Shown piece after piece: positions 20,576-29,735 of a stretch of 64,000 nucleotides of DNA. The number at the start of each line of letters is the position of its first letter. Within the stretch, counting starts at the first letter, position 1. The DNA is from Blastochloris tepida (GTDB lineage Bacteria; Pseudomonadota; Alphaproteobacteria; Rhizobiales; Xanthobacteraceae), in assembly GCF_003966715.1 (NCBI RefSeq), contig NZ_AP018907.1:1848001-1912000 (forward strand), read 5' to 3'. The notes beneath the pieces are model-generated. The model saw nothing but the letters and a program-made list of their open reading frames with translations. It did no database searches and was not told the DNA's origin. Made by a program: the position numbers and the translations under genes.

Positions 20576-22114
20576 TCAGAGCGGCAGGTTGTCGTGCTTC
20601 TTGGGCGGCTGTTCGAGCTTCTTGGTGCGCAGCATGGCCAGCGCCCGCGCCACGCGCAGGCGGGTGGCGTGCGGCATGATCACCTCGTCGATATAGCCGC
20701 GCTCGGCCGCCACGAACGGCGACAGGAAGCGCTGCTCGTACTCCTCGGTACGCTTGGCGATCTTCTCGGGATCGTCCATGTCCTGGCGGAAGATGATCTC
20801 GACCGCGCCCTTGGCGCCCATCACCGCGATCTGCGCCGACGGCCAGGCATAGTTGACGTCGGTGCCGATGTGCTTGGACGACATGACGTCGTAGGCACCG
20901 CCGAACGCCTTGCGGGTGATCACGGTGACCAGCGGCACGGTGGCCTGGGTGAAGGCGAACAGGAGCTTGGCGCCGTGCTTGATCAGGCCGCCATATTCCT
21001 GCGCGGTGCCCGGCAAGAAGCCCGGCACGTCGACGAAGGTGACGATCGGGATCTCGAAGGCGTCGCAGAAGCGCACGAAGCGCGCCGCCTTGCGCGAGGC
21101 GTCGGCGTCGAGCACGCCGGCCAGCACCATCGGCTGGTTGGCGACGATGCCGACGGTGCGGCCCTCGATGCGGCCGAAGCCGGTGACGATGTTGCGGGCG
21201 AAATTGGCCTGGATCTCGAAGAAATCGCCCTCGTCCACGACCTTCAGGATCAGCTCCTTCATGTCGTAGGGCTTGTTCGGGTTGTCCGGAACGATCGTAT
21301 CGAGCGAATAGTCGATGCGCTCGGGATCGTCGAAGGACGGCCAGATCGGCACGCCGTCGCTGTTGTTGGACGGCAGGAAGTCGAGCAGGCGGCGGATCTG
21401 CAGCAGGCACTCGACGTCGTTCTCGAACGCACCGTCGGCCACCGACGACTTGGTGATGTGGACCTGGGCGCCGCCCAGCTCCTCGGAGGTGACGGTTTCA
21501 TTCGTCACCGTCTTCACCACGTCCGGGCCGGTGACGAACATGTAGGACGAGCCGCGCACCATGAAGATGAAGTCGGTCATCGCCGGCGAGTAAACGTCGC
21601 CGCCGGCGCACGGGCCCATGATCACCGAGATCTGCGGCACCACGCCCGAGGCGATGACGTTGCGCTTGAACACCTCGCCATAGCCGCCGAGCGCGGCCAC
21701 GCCCTCCTGGATGCGGGCGCCGCCGGCATCGAACAGGCCGACGATGGGCGCGCGCACGCGCAGCGCCAGCTCCTGAATCTTCACCATCTTCTGGGCGTGC
21801 GCTTCCGACAGCGAGCCGCCGAACACGGTGAAGTCCTTGGCGAACACGCAGACGGTGCGGCCATTGACCGTGCCCCAGCCGGTGATCACGCCGTCGCCGG
21901 GAACCTTGGTCTTCTCCATGCCGAAATCGTCGCAGCGATGCTGGACGAACATGTCGAACTCTTCGAACGAGCCGGGATCGAGCAGCAGCTCGATGCGTTC
22001 GCGGGCGGTCAGCTTGCCGCGGTTATGCTGCGCCTCGATGCGCCGGGTGCCACCGCCAAGACGCGCATGGGCACGCCGCTCCTCAAGCTTCTCCAGAATG
22101 TTCTTCACCGTCAT
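20576..22114 (-). CDS. pccB: Propionyl-CoA carboxylase, carboxyltransferase subunit
   Basis: A 512-residue carboxyltransferase subunit of usual PccB length. Features are [20 protein letters not shown] (about 33), [13 protein letters not shown] (about 98), [14 protein letters not shown] (about 125) and [17 protein letters not shown] (about 165). [26 protein letters not shown] (about 363) precedes a C-terminal [15 protein letters not shown] typical of the family. It transfers CO2 from biotin to propionyl-CoA. The cognate pccA lies about 2.5 kb downstream on the same strand, separated by three unrelated genes and two terminator-like hairpins, so the two are probably separately transcribed. Confidence 0.94.
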   Translation of the reverse strand: MTVKNILEKLEERRAHARLGGGTRRIEAQHNRGKLTARERIELLLDPGSFEEFDMFVQHRCDDFGMEKTKVPGDGVITGWGTVNGRTVCVFAKDFTVFGGSLSEAHAQKMVKIQELALRVRAPIVGLFDAGGARIQEGVAALGGYGEVFKRNVIASGVVPQISVIMGPCAGGDVYSPAMTDFIFMVRGSSYMFVTGPDVVKTVTNETVTSEELGGAQVHITKSSVADGAFENDVECLLQIRRLLDFLPSNNSDGVPIWPSFDDPERIDYSLDTIVPDNPNKPYDMKELILKVVDEGDFFEIQANFARNIVTGFGRIEGRTVGIVANQPMVLAGVLDADASRKAARFVRFCDAFEIPIVTFVDVPGFLPGTAQEYGGLIKHGAKLLFAFTQATVPLVTVITRKAFGGAYDVMSSKHIGTDVNYAWPSAQIAVMGAKGAVEIIFRQDMDDPEKIAKRTEEYEQRFLSPFVAAERGYIDEVIMPHATRLRVARALAMLRTKKLEQPPKKHDNLPL

Positions 22115-22326
22115 CTCCTGCCCGCGTGGCGCCGCGGGTGCTTAACACCAACAGCCGGCGACGCAAATCCCTCCTTGGGACGATCAGGGGTGTTCAAGCG
22201 CATCTCCGGTCGCAGCATGCCGATCAACCGGTTGCGCGACGGATGATCGGCGCGGCACCGCCCTCGGCGGTACGTGCAGCCGCAATCCGGCTTCCGGCTG
22301 ATCAAGCCGGGGTACGGCATCGCAAT

Positions 22327-22396
22327 CGCCGAAAATCCCGTTATCGAACAAGAGGTTTTCGGCGAGACCGTTTCCGGAATCCCAAAGGGATCAACC
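22327..22396. repeat. Family C intergenic repeat, copy 2 (reverse orientation)
   Basis: A hairpin GCCGAAAA...TTTTCGGC around 22328-22362 is followed by GAGACCGTTTCCGGAATCC and then AAAGGGATC. This is the mirror arrangement of the copy at 53734. Upstream, 22283-22305 carries GGCTTCCGGCTGATCAAGCC, a module also seen near 14194. It lies between the pccB start and the ATP12 stop. Confidence 0.75.
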
Positions 22397-22426
22397 GGAA
22401 ACCGTGTAACATGATGCGCCGAGCGG

Positions 22427-23227
22427 TCAGCGGACGTCGCGGATCACCAGAACCGCGGCGTCCCACTCCTTCCGGCGGAAGGCCCGCCGCGCCATCGCCT
22501 GCTCGTCGCGGCCCCAGAACGCCATCTGCCAGTCCTCGTCGACATGGACGGCATCCCAGGCGGCCTCCGGATCGAGCGCATCCTGCGCCACCGCCAGCGC
22601 GATCAGCGCCGAGCCGGCGAGCGCCGTCAGCGTATAGAGCGCGCCCAGCGCGAAGGGCGGCACGGCTTCCACCGCCCGGCGCACCGATTCGATCGCCGGC
22701 CCGGTCTGGGTGACGAACATCACGCCCTCGGCCAGCATGAAGCGGGCGCCGAGCCGCTCGTGGGCGAACGCCAGCACAGGATCCCAGACCTCGGCCTGCC
22801 GCGCCACCAGCCCGGCCGGCTCGGCAGCGCGATAGCAGACGAGGTCGGAGCCGGCATATTTGACGATCTCGTCGATGACGGCCTGCGGCTTGCCCTCGCC
22901 GACCACCTCGTCGAGCGTGACATTGGCCAGCCGGGTCAGCGGCATGGTGGCGGGGTCGATCACCTGCTCCTGGGCCGACCATTCGGCGGCCAGCGCCTCG
23001 GCCAGCGTACGGGTCGGCACCGCCAGCGGCCGGCCGCGCGGCGTCTTGGGGGTGCGGCCGTCGAGCCGGACGGCCCAGCCGTCCGGCTCCTCCTCCACCG
23101 TGACGGCGGCATAGAAGCGCTTGGGCAGTTGCGGCCGCATGGCGCGCTGGGCGGCGCGCATCGGGTCGGATTCCGGCCCCTGGTCCGGTCCATCCAGATC
23201 GGCGAGAAGGTCGCGGATATTGCTCAT
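22427..23227 (-). CDS. ATP12-family F1-ATPase assembly chaperone
   Basis: A 266-residue protein matching the ATP12 family found in mitochondria and alphaproteobacteria, where it helps assemble the F1 alpha subunit. Signature segments are KRFYAAVTVEEEPDGWAVRL (about 36), LDGRTPKTPRGRPLAVPT, LAEALAAEW, MPLTRLANVTLDEV, DLVCYRA.EP and WDPVLAF. The start is the ATG before SNIRDLLADL; one eight codons upstream lies within repeat-like sequence. It is preceded by a family B repeat and the HAD gene on the same strand. Confidence 0.9.
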   Translation of the reverse strand: MSNIRDLLADLDGPDQGPESDPMRAAQRAMRPQLPKRFYAAVTVEEEPDGWAVRLDGRTPKTPRGRPLAVPTRTLAEALAAEWSAQEQVIDPATMPLTRLANVTLDEVVGEGKPQAVIDEIVKYAGSDLVCYRAAEPAGLVARQAEVWDPVLAFAHERLGARFMLAEGVMFVTQTGPAIESVRRAVEAVPPFALGALYTLTALAGSALIALAVAQDALDPEAAWDAVHVDEDWQMAFWGRDEQAMARRAFRRKEWDAAVLVIRDVR

Positions 23228-23280
23228 GCTGTTCGGTTTCCGGTTGATCAACTCGGAATGGTGGCCGGCTGGGAACCGCC

Positions 23281-23443
23281 TTCTTTCCCTCTCCCCTTGC
23301 GGGAGAGGGTGGCGAGCGGTCGAAGATCGTGAGGCGGGTGAGGGGTAAACCTTCCAGCATCAGCCGTATGCACCCCTCACCCGGCCCGACCTCGCTTCGC
23401 TCGGACGGGCCACCCTCTCCCGCGAGGGGAGAGGGAAGAAAGA
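23281..23443. repeat. Family B intergenic inverted repeat, copy 1
   Basis: The left arm runs TTCCCTCTCCCCTTGCGGGA..GGGTGAGGGGT and the right arm is its inverse (CACCCCTCACCC...CCCTCTCCCGCGAGGGGA). Each arm also holds a short internal hairpin (CTCTCCC.TTGC.GGGAGAG). A second copy lies at 39910-40066. Confidence 0.85.
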
Positions 23444-23473
23444 AGGCGAGTTCATCACCCGGAAACGGCTCGG

Positions 23474-24148
23474 TCAGCCGGGTTTCGTGTCGCACAGGCG
23501 CTCGAACGCCGGCAGGAAGGCCGCGAAATCGTCGAGCACCACATGGGCGCCGGCAGCGGCCAGCGCCGCCGGCGGATGATAGCCCCAGCCGGCGCCGATC
23601 GGCAGGGCGCCGGCCGCCCGCGTCATCTCCATGTCGAAGGTGGTGTCGCCGAGCAGCACGGTCTCGGCCGCGCCGGCCCCGGCCTCGGCCATGGCGGCGA
23701 GCACCATGTCGGGCGCGGGCTTCGAGGGATGGTCGTCCGCCGTCTGCACGGTGGCGAAGATGTCCGTGAACCCATGCAGCTCCAGCATGCGGTCGACGCC
23801 GCGGCGCGATTTGCCGGTGGCAAGGCCGAGCGTCACGCCCTCGCGCTGCGCCAGCGCGTCGATCACCGCCATTGCACCGGGAAACAGCGGCGCCTGCTGG
23901 GCCGGATCGGCGCTCAAGCGGAAGAACGCCTGCTTGTAGGCGTCGGCGAAGCTCGCGGCCGGAAACGCCGGATCGTCGCCCGCCAGGATGGCGAAGGCCT
24001 GCGGCAGCGACAGGCCGACCACCGACAGGATGGCGTTGCGCGGCGGCGGCGGGCGGTCGTGTGCCTGATAGGCGCCCTCCATCGCCGCGACGATGAGGTG
24101 CTGGCTGTCGATGAGGGTGCCGTCGACGTCGAACAGAACCAGCTTCAC
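23474..24148 (-). CDS. HAD-superfamily hydrolase (phosphoglycolate phosphatase-like)
   Basis: A 224-residue phosphatase-type protein. HAD motifs are FDVDGTLIDSQ (I), LATGKSRRG (II), KPAPDM (III) and LLGDTTFDMEM (IV), with an alpha-helical cap between I and II. It likely removes phosphate from a small metabolite; the substrate is uncertain. The start is a GTG that overlaps the stop of the small membrane-protein gene (GTGA), so the two are translationally coupled. Confidence 0.88.
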   Translation of the reverse strand: MKLVLFDVDGTLIDSQHLIVAAMEGAYQAHDRPPPPRNAILSVVGLSLPQAFAILAGDDPAFPAASFADAYKQAFFRLSADPAQQAPLFPGAMAVIDALAQREGVTLGLATGKSRRGVDRMLELHGFTDIFATVQTADDHPSKPAPDMVLAAMAEAGAGAAETVLLGDTTFDMEMTRAAGALPIGAGWGYHPPAALAAAGAHVVLDDFAAFLPAFERLCDTKPG

Positions 24149-24396
24149 GGCTTGCCCGCCCGCTCGCCCGAGGTTTCGCCGTCCGCGTCCTCCAGGCGGC
24201 GCAGCAGGCGGTCCTGCGCCTCGGCCAGGGCGTTGATGCGCCCGCGCAGCACCTTGACCTCGGCCACCAGCTCGCCGATCCGCGGATCGCGGAAGGATGC
24301 GAACCACGGCGCGCGCCGGGCGAACACCACCACCATGCCGGTGAGCATCAGCACCAGGACGGCCACTGCGATCAGGCTGAAGGACGAATCGGACAT
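24145..24396 (-). CDS. Small membrane protein with coiled coil, hypothetical
   Basis: An 83-residue protein with one membrane helix (LIAVAVLVLMLTGMVVVFA, about 7-25) and a charged helical tail (ELVAEVKVLRGRINALAEAQDRLLRRLED) likely forming a coiled coil. The ATG before SDSSF is chosen; an earlier start would overlap the pseudouridine synthase end at 24426. It overlaps the HAD gene by four bases and follows the pseudouridine synthase closely, so all three probably share a transcript. No family recognised. Confidence 0.65.
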   Translation of the reverse strand: MSDSSFSLIAVAVLVLMLTGMVVVFARRAPWFASFRDPRIGELVAEVKVLRGRINALAEAQDRLLRRLEDADGETSGERAGKP

Positions 24397-24425
24397 CGGT
24401 GCAAACCCGTGTGTGCCGCGAACGA

Positions 24426-25778
24426 TCACTCGTCCGGCGCATCCTCGATGGGATCATAGCGCTTGGCATCGAAGCCGAGCAGGTTCCACGACTGCGCCAT
24501 GTGGTCCGGCAGCGGCGCGCTGACGTCGATCGTGCCGCCGCGCGGATGGGGAATGACGATGCGCCGTGCGTGCAGGTGCAAGCGGTTCTGCATGCCGCCC
24601 GGCAGATCCCAGTTCTCGACCTCGAAATATTTCGGGTCGCCGACGATGGGGTGGCCGATGGTCGCAGCATGGACGCGCAGCTGATGGGTGCGGCCGGTGA
24701 CCGGCTTCATCGACAGCCAGGCGAGCTTGGTGCCGGCGGTCTCCACCACCGCATAATAGCTGACGGCGTGCGAGGCCCCCTCCTCGCCGTGGCGGGCGAC
24801 GCGCATGCGCTCGCTCTCCTCGCCCTCGCCGCGGGCGATGAAGGTGGAGACGCGGCCCTGCTTGGGCTTGGGCACGCCCTTGACCAGCGCCCAATAGATC
24901 TTGCGCGCCCCGCGGGCGCGGAAGCTCTTCGTCAACTCGGTCGCCGCCTTGCGGGTCTTGGCGATGACGAGGCAGCCGGTGGTGTCGCGGTCGAGCCGGT
25001 GGACGAGGCGCGGCCGCTCGCCGCGGGAATCGGCCAGCGCCATCAAGAGGCCGTCGACGTGGCGGGTCATGCCGCTGCCGCCCTGCACCGCGAGGCCGAA
25101 CGGCTTGTTGATCACCATCACGTCGGCGTCCTCGAACAGCACCAGCGGCGCCAGGGTCGCCCGCGCCTTGGCGGCGGCCTCGCTGTCGCGCTGGGGCTTC
25201 GGCGCCAGCGACAGCGGCGGCAGCCGCACCTGCTGGCCGGCATTGATGCGGTCCTTGCCGTCGGCGCGCTTGCCGTCGAGCCGCACCTCGCCCTTCCTCA
25301 CGATGCGCTGGATGTGGGCGAACGACAGGCCGGGGAACTTGGACTCGATGAAGCGGTCGAGCCGCATGCCGGCCTCGTCCGGCTTGACGCCGACCACCTG
25401 CACCGAGGTGGTGATCGGCACGGGCTCCGGCTGCGGCTCGGCGCGCACGGGCCGGGTGGCGGGCGGCTTGGTACCGAACGGCTTGGCACCGAACGGCTTG
25501 GCGGCGGCGGGCTTGGCGGCGGCGGATCTGGCGCGCGTGGGGTCCGCCGTCCGGGTGCCCGGACCTTTCGGATTCGCGCCGTTGGGTTTCGCGCCTCTTG
25601 CGCCCGCACTCTTGGGGCCGGCGCTCTTGGGGGCGGCGCCTTTGGCGTCCGTGCCCTTGGGGCCGAACGGCGGCTTGACGCCCTTCCCGTCCGGCCGGGT
25701 GCTGCGATCGTGGCCGCGCGGCCCGGCGATCTGCCGGCCGCCGCCCGGTTGGCGCGGCCCCTGCCGCCCGCTTCTCAT
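24426..25778 (-). CDS. RluC-type 23S rRNA pseudouridine synthase with long N-terminal extension
   Basis: A 450-residue protein. Residues 1-120 are a basic low-complexity extension with repeated AKPFGAKPFGTKPP-like units. An S4 RNA-binding domain follows (about 135-190, MRLDRFI..KFPGLSF and RKGEVRLDGKRA). The synthase domain (about 210-440) has the catalytic aspartate at 263 in HRLDRDTTG. TGRTHQLRVHAA and IVGDPKYF are further RluC/RluD signatures. It probably converts uridines of 23S rRNA. The ATG follows GGAGGGG; the frame extends 105 codons upstream without homology. Confidence 0.88.
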   Translation of the reverse strand: MRSGRQGPRQPGGGRQIAGPRGHDRSTRPDGKGVKPPFGPKGTDAKGAAPKSAGPKSAGARGAKPNGANPKGPGTRTADPTRARSAAAKPAAAKPFGAKPFGTKPPATRPVRAEPQPEPVPITTSVQVVGVKPDEAGMRLDRFIESKFPGLSFAHIQRIVRKGEVRLDGKRADGKDRINAGQQVRLPPLSLAPKPQRDSEAAAKARATLAPLVLFEDADVMVINKPFGLAVQGGSGMTRHVDGLLMALADSRGERPRLVHRLDRDTTGCLVIAKTRKAATELTKSFRARGARKIYWALVKGVPKPKQGRVSTFIARGEGEESERMRVARHGEEGASHAVSYYAVVETAGTKLAWLSMKPVTGRTHQLRVHAATIGHPIVGDPKYFEVENWDLPGGMQNRLHLHARRIVIPHPRGGTIDVSAPLPDHMAQSWNLLGFDAKRYDPIEDAPDE

Positions 25779-26043
25779 GATGCCCCTCCGCACCGGCGCG
25801 CGCCGGCCGGCGCGGCGATGACAGGCTTGTGTCCGTTGGAAACCATGGCGGGGCCATAGCACGCCGAGGGCCCCCGCGAAACGCGCGATTCTGCCCCGCC
25901 CCGGCTGCCGGCCGGCGCGCAGGAACCGGCAAAATGCCGCCCTTCGTGCGCACGCGATCCTTGACAATGCGGCGCGCGCCAATAGGGTGCCGCAACTTCG
26001 CAGAACTGCGCGGCGCCGGCTGGGCGCGCGAGAGGGTTTGACA

Positions 26044-26211
26044 ATGGCCAAGGCCGCAACGATCAAGATCAAGCTCGTGTCGACCGCCGACACCGGCTAT
26101 TTCTATGTGACGAAGAAGAACTCGCGCACCATGACCGAGAAACTTGCCAAGAAGAAGTACGATCCGGTCGCGAAGAAGCACGTCGAGTTCAAGGAAGCCA
26201 AGATCAAGTGA
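26044..26211 (+). CDS. rpmG: 50S ribosomal protein L33
   Basis: A 55-residue protein of the cysteine-free (zinc-independent) L33 type. The pattern [46 protein letters not shown] covers it entirely. It is the only gene on the plus strand between 14.1 and 30 kb and ends in a clear terminator, so it is monocistronic. Confidence 0.96.
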   Translation: MAKAATIKIKLVSTADTGYFYVTKKNSRTMTEKLAKKKYDPVAKKHVEFKEAKIK

Positions 26212-26234
26212 TCGGCAACAGCTGATCGCCATCA

Positions 26235-26262
26235 AAAAAAGGCGCCGCTTGGCGCCTTTTTT
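26235..26262. terminator. Bidirectional terminator between rpmG and ackA
   Basis: The stem GGCGCC-GCTT-GGCGCC is flanked by six A's on the left and six T's on the right, so it works for the convergent rpmG (plus) and ackA (minus). Confidence 0.92.
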
Positions 26263-26322
26263 ATTTGGCCGGATGGCCTCGAACCAGCCGAAGAGCGTCG
26301 TTCCTCCGTATCGGAGGCGAAA

Positions 26323-27528
26323 TCAGGCGATCAGCCGGCCCGGCACGCCGAGCCCCAGCAAATGGATGGTGTGGCGGGCGATCATCGCCTCCTCGTCGGT
26401 AGGGATGACGAACACCTTCACCTTCGAATCGGCCGACGAGATCACCGTCTGATTCCGGTCATTGGCGGCGGGGTCGAGCGTCACGCCGAGCCACTGCAGG
26501 CCGCCGAGGATGCGGGCGCGCACGCGCGCGGCGTTCTCGCCGATGCCGGCGGTGAACACGAGCGCATCGACGCCGCCGAGCGCTGCCGCCAGACTGCCGG
26601 TCTCGCGGCGGACGCGATAGACGAAGTGCTCGATCGCGTCCTTCGCCTGGGGATCGTCGGAGGTCTCCAGCACCCGCAAATCGTGCGACAGGCCGGACAT
26701 TCCCTTGAGCCCGGAATTGCGGAACAGCAGGTCGGCGACCTCCTTCGTGCTCATGCCCTTCTGGTCGATCAGATAGAACAGGACGCCGGGGTCGATCTGG
26801 CCGCAGCGCGTGCCCATCGGCACGCCGTCGAGCGAGGAAAAGCCGAGCGTGGTGGCGACCGAGCGGCCGCCCTTCACCGCCGCCATCGAGCAGCCATTGC
26901 CGAGATGGGCGATGATGACGCGGCCCGCCGCCTCCAGCGGCGCGATCTCGGACAGCCGGCGGCCGACATATTCATAGGACAGGCCGTGGAAGCCGTAACG
27001 GCGCACGCCCTCCTCATAATAGCTGCGCGGCAGCGCGTAGCTCTCGGCGACGAACGCCTGGGTGCGGTGGAACGCGGTGTCGAAGCACGCCACCTGCGGC
27101 GCATCGGGAAAATGTTCGCGTGCCGCGGCCACGCCGGCCAGATTGTGCGGCTGGTGCAGCGGCGCCAGCGGCGTCAGCCTGGCGAGATCGGCGACCAGCG
27201 CGTCGTCGATGAGCACCGGCTTGGTGTGGTCGCGCCCGCCATGCACGATGCGGTGGCCGACCCCCTCGACGCGCACGCCCGGCAGCTCCTCCTCCAGCCA
27301 GCCGATGATCTCGGCGAGCGCCGCTGCGTGGCTGTCGGGCCCCTCCCCGGCCGGCCAGACGCGATCGATGAGCGGCTTGCGAGCGCCATCGACCGCCTTG
27401 CAGTGGACGCTCGCCCCGAGCCCCTCGATCTGGCCGATCAGCCGGCACTGCGGATGGGCGGCCGCCTCGAACACCGAGAACTTGATCGACGACGAGCCGG
27501 CATTGATGGTGAGGACGACGCCGGTCAT
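26323..27528 (-). CDS. ackA: Acetate kinase (or related short-chain acyl kinase)
   Basis: A 401-residue ASKHA-fold kinase that interconverts acyl phosphate + ADP and carboxylate + ATP. Motifs are LTINAGSSSIKFS (N-terminal signature), HRIVHGG, ACFDTAFH, YGFHGLSYEYV, HLGNGCSMAA and TAGIGENA. The ATG overlaps the upstream acyltransferase stop (ATGA), so the two are coupled and act in sequence. Acetate is the usual substrate; the fused partner leaves propionate or butyrate possible. Confidence 0.93.
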   Translation of the reverse strand: MTGVVLTINAGSSSIKFSVFEAAAHPQCRLIGQIEGLGASVHCKAVDGARKPLIDRVWPAGEGPDSHAAALAEIIGWLEEELPGVRVEGVGHRIVHGGRDHTKPVLIDDALVADLARLTPLAPLHQPHNLAGVAAAREHFPDAPQVACFDTAFHRTQAFVAESYALPRSYYEEGVRRYGFHGLSYEYVGRRLSEIAPLEAAGRVIIAHLGNGCSMAAVKGGRSVATTLGFSSLDGVPMGTRCGQIDPGVLFYLIDQKGMSTKEVADLLFRNSGLKGMSGLSHDLRVLETSDDPQAKDAIEHFVYRVRRETGSLAAALGGVDALVFTAGIGENAARVRARILGGLQWLGVTLDPAANDRNQTVISSADSKVKVFVIPTDEEAMIARHTIHLLGLGVPGRLIA

Positions 27529-28952
27529 TCGGCGGCCGCCTTGGTGGCCAAGAGCGCGTGCGGGCGGCCTTCGCGCCGCCAGTAGTCGTAGAGCAGCGCG
27601 AGCGCGCAACTGGCGAGCCGCGACTTGTCGTTGTCGGCCCGGCTGGTCATGATCACCGGCACCCGGGCGCCGACGACGAGGCCGGCGCCCTCGGCATGAG
27701 CCAGGAAGGTGAGTTCCTTGGCCAGCATGTTGGCCGATTCGATATTGGGGGCGATCAGCACCTGGGCGCGGCCGGCGACCAGCGAGGTGATGCCCTTGGT
27801 GCGGGCCGCCTCCATGTCGATGGCGTTGTCCATCGCCAGCGGCCCGTCGACCACGCCGCCCTTGATTTGGCCGCGCTCGGCCATCTTCGACAGCACCGCC
27901 GCATCGAGTGTCGACGGCATCGCCGGATTGACGGTCTCGACCGCCGACAGGATGCCGACGCGCGGCTTCTCCATGCCCAGCGACAGCGCCACGTCGATGG
28001 CGTTCTGGACGATCGACACCTTGGTCTCGAGGTCCGGGGCGATGTTGATGGCGGCGTCCGAAATGATCAGCGGATGCGGGACGCCCGGACAATCCATCAC
28101 GAAAACGTGACTGATGCGGCGGCCGACCCGCAGGCCGCCATCCTTCTTGACGACGTGTTCCAAGAGCTCGTCCGAATGGATGGCGCCCTTCATCACCGCG
28201 CGGGCGCGGCCCTCGTGCACCATGGCGACGCCGCGGGCGGCCGCCTCGTGCTCATCCTCGATATCGACGATCTCCAGGCGCGAGATGTCGGCGCCGAGCT
28301 GGCGGGCGCAATCGAGAATGCGCGCCTTCGCGCCGATCAGGATCGGCACGCACAGCCCGGCCTCAAAGCCCAGGATGGCGCCGCCCAGCGAATTCTTGTC
28401 CTCCGGCGCCACCACCGCGGTCGGCACCGGTTCGAGATCGCGGCACATGGCGATCATGCGGTCGAACTGCTGGTGGCGCTCGACCAGAAGCTCGGGAATC
28501 TCGTGCGGCGGAAAGGTCAGCTTCACCACCGGCGCATCGACCTCGGCGACGCCGTCGGCCACCAGCGTGCCGTCGGCGAGCGAGACGCTGGTGTCGAGCA
28601 CCACGCAGGGCTTGGCCCGCTTCTCCTTCACCCGCACCCGGATCGTCAGCTCGTCGCCGACATGGACGCGCGACAGGAAGCGGAAGGTCTGGCCGCGATA
28701 GAGCGTGCCCGGCCCCGGCAGCAGATTGCCGAGCACCGCCGACACCAGCGCCCCCACCCACATCGAGGGTGCGACGGCATCGTCGCGCCCGTCGTGGTCC
28801 TCGTCGCGGCCCGGCAGGTGCATCGGGTTCAGATTGCCGGACGCATGCGCAAACACGTAAAGGTCGTTGGCGGCACAAACGCGTCTGGTCGAGGCCTCGT
28901 CGCCGACTGCAAGCTCGTCCCAGGTCCGGTTTGCGTTCATAGCGATCTTCAC
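27525..28952 (-). CDS. Bifunctional MaoC-like dehydratase / phosphate acyltransferase fusion
   Basis: A 475-residue fusion. Residues 1-150 are a MaoC-like hot-dog domain (DLYVFAHASGNLNPMHL and APSMWVGALVSAVLGNLLPGPGT). Residues 155-470 are a phosphate acetyl/butyryltransferase domain (AVMKGAIHSDELLEHVV, GRRISHVFVMD, SDAAINIAPDLETKV, KGGVVDGPLAMDNAI, GARVPVIMTSRAD). It would make an acyl phosphate from acyl-CoA for the adjacent kinase, while the MaoC part may hydrate an enoyl-CoA. The GTG start follows AGAGG; an ATG is four codons later. The fusion type is known in proteobacteria. Confidence 0.88.
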   Translation of the reverse strand: MKIAMNANRTWDELAVGDEASTRRVCAANDLYVFAHASGNLNPMHLPGRDEDHDGRDDAVAPSMWVGALVSAVLGNLLPGPGTLYRGQTFRFLSRVHVGDELTIRVRVKEKRAKPCVVLDTSVSLADGTLVADGVAEVDAPVVKLTFPPHEIPELLVERHQQFDRMIAMCRDLEPVPTAVVAPEDKNSLGGAILGFEAGLCVPILIGAKARILDCARQLGADISRLEIVDIEDEHEAAARGVAMVHEGRARAVMKGAIHSDELLEHVVKKDGGLRVGRRISHVFVMDCPGVPHPLIISDAAINIAPDLETKVSIVQNAIDVALSLGMEKPRVGILSAVETVNPAMPSTLDAAVLSKMAERGQIKGGVVDGPLAMDNAIDMEAARTKGITSLVAGRAQVLIAPNIESANMLAKELTFLAHAEGAGLVVGARVPVIMTSRADNDKSRLASCALALLYDYWRREGRPHALLATKAAAE

Positions 28953-29202
28953 GCGTCACCTCTTTGAATTCTGGCCGCAGCCGGTGTGGCCGCGGCAGGG
29001 TCGTTCGTCTTCGCCGTCAGCGCCCGCCGGGGCACGGTCCCCGGCCTTCGCATCTGCGGGTTCGCACGCGGACGTTCGCAGCCGTGCTTTCGCATCTGCA
29101 CGATCGCGCCGCCGCGCTTCTCTTCACACGCAACTGTCCTAAGCAAAACGATTAAATTACCGATGACGAGCCCGCATGGCATATATGCGCAGTATGCCTA
29201 TG

Positions 29203-29216
29203 TTGCACTGCGGCAA
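29203..29216. promoter_or_regulatory. Possible FNR/FixK-type site upstream of the acyltransferase operon
   Basis: TTGCACTGCGGCAA has perfect outer symmetry TTGC-N6-GCAA and fits the loose TTG-N8-CAA core of FNR/FixK/CRP-family boxes. It lies about 250 bases upstream of the acyltransferase-ackA start. Fermentative acyl-phosphate genes are plausible low-oxygen targets. The inner bases differ from the FNR consensus, so this is tentative. Confidence 0.3.
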
Positions 29217-29717
29217 AAACTCGACTCCGCGGATTCGGGTGTGGCGGCCGAGCGGCAACGGCCCGGCATCCGGGGGATTCCTTCGGGATTCCAGAGGCAT
29301 CGCGCCGGAACGCTCGGGCCGAGTCCCCTCGGGCCGGGTCCGCTCGGGGCGGGTCCGGCGCCTGCCCGGCGACACGGCGGCTGTCCGCAGAAGGCGATCC
29401 GAACCGCGGCGGGCGACTGTGGACAGATCGGCCGGAGGTCCCACAACCGGCCCGCCCAGCATTCCTCGCCGAAGGCGGGAATTTTAACAACCATTACGCG
29501 AGGAAGATCGTTCCCGGCCGCATGCCCGTTCAACTGCCAAGCCACCCAACTCCATTTGCGGCAGGCCAATTTTCGCCGCGGCGCGTAGCACGAGGACGTT
29601 GCTGCGCAGCAGTGTCCGCAGCGGGGACGCCCACAACCGAAAGTATAGAGACCTCGAATCAGTGAAATTGGAAATGGTGAATGTACTCTTAATAGTTGTC
29701 AACTGGCCTTGCTTTAT

Positions 29718-29735
29718 CAAGACACAATTGTCTTG
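29718..29735. promoter_or_regulatory. Palindrome in AT-rich patch, possible operator
   Basis: CAAGACA-CAAT-TGTCTTG is a perfect 7-bp inverted repeat with a four-base centre, of the size bound by dimeric repressors. It lies in the AT-rich patch about 267 bases upstream of the small gene at 30002. The regulator and target are unknown. Confidence 0.3.

Noticed and set aside
20594..22246. A 550-codon plus-strand open frame
   Set aside because: Mirrors pccB; repeated HAA/EQ/DRR-type antisense composition, no ribosome-binding site.
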